A DNA stretch of 64,000 nt from Patagioenas fasciata. Its lineage: Eukaryota > Chordata > Aves > Columbiformes > Columbidae. The DNA lies in contig NC_092525.1 in the NCBI RefSeq assembly GCF_037038585.1, positions 32,598,367-32,662,366 on the forward strand, written 5' to 3'. Shown piece by piece: positions 61,245 to 64,000 of the stretch. Numbering within the stretch: position 1 is the stretch's first letter; every line of letters starts with the position of its first letter. Position numbers and translations under genes: made by a program. A model generated the notes under the pieces. It was not told the DNA's origin. It saw only the letters and a program-made list of their open reading frames with translations, and ran no database searches.

Positions 61245-63978
61245 TTATATTGGAAATGCAAACAGACCACCAGCCCAGGGGGTGAGAGATGCTCCCATTA
61301 CTTATCTGGAACATGCTGATGGCCTCAGCCCAAGTCCTGACAGACATGTCTGCCACGTCATTTCAGTGGCAACGCTTGTCACAAATTGAGGGCACATTTG
61401 CTCACAGACAGCAAATAAAGCAAAAGACTGAATGGCTATGGAAGCATTCTTACCCTGGCTATTAATTTAGGGTCTTTGGTATGTCCCAGGTCCATTGGCA
61501 AGAAGGGCTATTGAACTAGCATCTGTCAAACCAAACACTAATAGCACTGAGACAAATGGAAAAATATAATTTGCAGTTTATGTTACATGGCAAAGTACAA
61601 TATGAGGACCTGGCTGGGAAATACTCGCCTTTGGTTCCTGCTTCCCATGGAAAGCACATTCTATTAACATTTATGTTTATAATTATCCTGCAATTTTATT
61701 TAGGTTCAGTTGAACAGAGGCAAAACATGGCACTTTTCTCACAGATCCGAGCAGCTGATGGGCAAAGGTTAATTTGTCAGTACATGGACACATTAGCTTG
61801 TCACATCTGTTATTAATTGCAAACAGATATATTAGTCTAATTAAACATCGCAAAGGACTGACCTAAATTGTTCAATGGTCTGTAGCTACATATATTCTGC
61901 TATTAACACACTTCATGTTTCATGTTTAGCTTTTGCATACTGATGAGAAGTAGCATTCTTAATTGTAAAGCTAGTTATGTGTCTTGCAGTCACCACTTAC
62001 TGCTGGTACAGCTAATGTGCTCCAAATGTAAAAATAAAACACATGTGACACAGCCATGTGAATTTTCTGTCAAATAGCAGCCATTCCTCCTCTGTTGTCT
62101 CCATTGCTTGCCTTCCTAAATGATTATTTTCCTTGGCAGCTGTCTAAGTGGCTTGTCGCAGTCTAATTTCAAAACTCATTATTAGGACAAACAGTTGCAG
62201 CGCATCAATAGCCCATCAGGATTAATTAAACTGGGAATCAGCAGCTGACTGTTAATCAGATCATTTGCAGTTGATCAGTGTAGGGACTACCATGGAGATA
62301 TTACTGTAGTCATTTTTTATTATGTGTCTATAGCTTGTAACAAACCCAGTAATGACTTGATACAAAATATTTGCCTTGCAAACAGCAGCTTCTTAGCAAG
62401 TGTTGGGCACTGCAATTACCGCTTCAAACAAGATAAGCTCCAAATTGTACATCCATGACCTGATTCACTTTGTCCTACCGGCTTTAGATGCTTCATCACA
62501 TGGAAAGAAGCAAACTTCTCCTTTGGAGGAAGTGTATTTGATTTTAAAGGGCAAGACACCCAGCACGGGATATCCTCTGCAGAATTTCTTCAAAATACAT
62601 GGAAGAAATTTTTTTGTTCTAACACTCCTATTTCTATCGTAATTCTCTAGAAGAATATATATTTAAAATGTTGAAGAACTGTATCTGCACATGTCATTTG
62701 TGAAAAATATAATCTGTTACAATGACATGCGAAACATAGGAAATCTGAAAATAACTAGTGAAAAAAAAACCTACAGAGAGAAAGACGGATCAATTAATTC
62801 CTACAATGCAGAATCTTTCTTCCTAAAGAAAATTAGTAATTATGCCTCCTAAGGACATTTTTTGCTTACATACTTTGCACACAAGTACCTGATTTTTAAG
62901 TCAATATAGTAACAATTTTTTAAAAGTTCATTTTTATATAAAGAGACATGATTTGAAACTATTTTTAGCTTGTAGACTGGCTTTTCACAAAGAGAGCTGG
63001 TACTTCTGAGAGCTGCTCCTTATCACTCTTTGGAGCAAACACAAACACAAATGGGAAGTTAGCAAAGGGCAGATACACAGGGAAGTTTATTCCTAATGGA
63101 AATGTCAAAGGAGAAGGTTTCTGCATCAGTTTCTTCTGTTGTGTGGACAGACAGATAGGGGCCCATAGCAGCTAATGAAAGATCATCTGAAGGAGTAAAG
63201 AAAGAAAGAACATAAGTCAAAGCTAGTCCCTATCATACAGAGTATAAAATATAAGGATGAAAATCAACTTCATTAGCACATCAACAGAGCCAGAGTGGAA
63301 GTGATGTGTTTGCTCCCCTTTGCACTAGTGGGAGGCAAGAAACAACCATCTATTTATCTACTATACAAATAGTTATTAATAAAAAACAGTAACAAAATGA
63401 TAGACTATGGGATTTGTAGGAGGCCATAGAGAAAGAGTTGTAGTCAAAGTGACATTCCTGAGGAAAGTCAGTAGCCCAGATAAGGCAGGAGGAGGCACCA
63501 CTTTTAATATGTGTCTACATGAAAACAAACAAGGAGGTATGAAATGCTACATGTCTATGTGTCACAAATTATTTTTACACAAGAAGCACATGAACCAGCA
63601 AGGTTTCCTATCTCTTATCTCTGTAGCTCTCACAGAGCTGATACGATACGCCAATTCCACTGCATATTATTTTTGGTGATCAGTGGCAACTTTGGGCTGA
63701 TGCCCATGTATGTGCCCTATCAATCCCTGAGGGGATGTCCTTAAGAGTGACTTGGACGTTGCTTTGGGCTGTCCTAATGCCAAGGTCGGCTGCCCCAGAA
63801 GAAGATGATATTGCACAGATGAAAAAAAAAGAAATGGCACTGCCACTGACAAGTTTCACAGCAAACACAGAGCCTGACGGGACCCTCAGGCCTCCTCCTC
63901 CCCCTGACTGGTGGCTCCAGAGTGCCTTCCCATCCTGCGCCCCACATCAGACAGTCACCAATGCCCCCTCATTGGGTT
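61245..63978. other. Non-coding stretch with an enhancer-like block
   Basis: From about 62150 to 62300 there is a run of TTAATTAAA, TTAATCAGATCA, TTGATCAG and GCAGCTG-type words with no repeats, the look of a conserved developmental enhancer. ORFs at 62400-62642 and 63407-63744 have no recognised domain. Confidence 0.5.
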
Positions 63979-64000
63979 TCACAGTATCACAGTATGTTTG
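63979..64000 (-). mobile_element. Start of a CR1 3' tail, cut by window end
   Basis: Two copies of tcacagta (63979-63986 and 63987-63994), then tgtttg. On the plus strand a CR1 in minus orientation begins with such 8-bp repeats followed by a GGTTGGAAGGGACC box. The box would lie just beyond the window, so the call rests on 22 bases. Confidence 0.65.

Overview
This looks like nuclear DNA from a bird. The diagnostic feature is a CR1 LINE 3' end at 21333-21650 on the minus strand. It carries the C-terminal end of the reverse-transcriptase ORF and ends in the 8-bp tail repeat typical of avian CR1. A second CR1 tail begins at the last 22 bases. Two solo LTRs, both with exact 5-bp target duplications, and a decayed Hsmar1-like mariner fit the same picture. 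There are no bacterial-style operons, ribosome binding sites, CRISPR arrays, rRNA genes or long ORFs. The species cannot be named from the sequence.

Most of the window is AT-rich, single-copy-looking non-coding DNA, either a gene desert or large introns. Nearly all short ORFs look like chance ORFs: they overlap on both strands, many run through low-complexity DNA, and they lack family motifs. No complete protein-coding gene is visible. The best host-gene traces are three. One is a 149-bp open segment with good splice signals on the plus strand (24118-24266). Another is a 188-bp (or 124-bp) open segment with a strong donor on the minus strand (40590-40777). The third is an isolated CpG island at about 52370-52750, whose minus strand has a good splice donor at 52363. 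The island and the 40.6-40.8 kb segment could be two exons of one minus-strand gene because their reading phases match. I do not recognise the products.

Layout. 1-3745: unremarkable AT-rich DNA. 3751-4088: solo LTR A, minus, TSD gtacc, with a 50-bp tandem duplication inside. 5568-6228: solo LTR B, ERVL-like, minus, TSD gttag. 6234-21332: non-coding, with a 75-bp-class dispersed direct repeat (10.7 and 11.3 kb), an old interspersed repeat (8.3 kb) and a homeodomain-motif-rich stretch (12.7-13.05 kb). 21333-21650: CR1. 24118-24266: exon candidate. 24417-24509: old palindromic MITE-like repeat. 25012-25025: symmetric RFX-type site. 26-47 kb: low-complexity tracts and possible conserved non-coding blocks. 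47199-48471: near full-length dead mariner. 52.4-52.75 kb: CpG island. 56.6 kb: old repeat. 57156-57254: 31-bp minisatellite. 61.0-61.25 kb: AT palindrome and purine tract. 62.15-62.3 kb: possible enhancer-like block. 63979-64000: start of a second CR1.

I found no convincing previously undescribed system. The observation most worth following is the Hsmar1-like mariner, a family best known from primates and here present in avian DNA. The two unidentified exon candidates come next.
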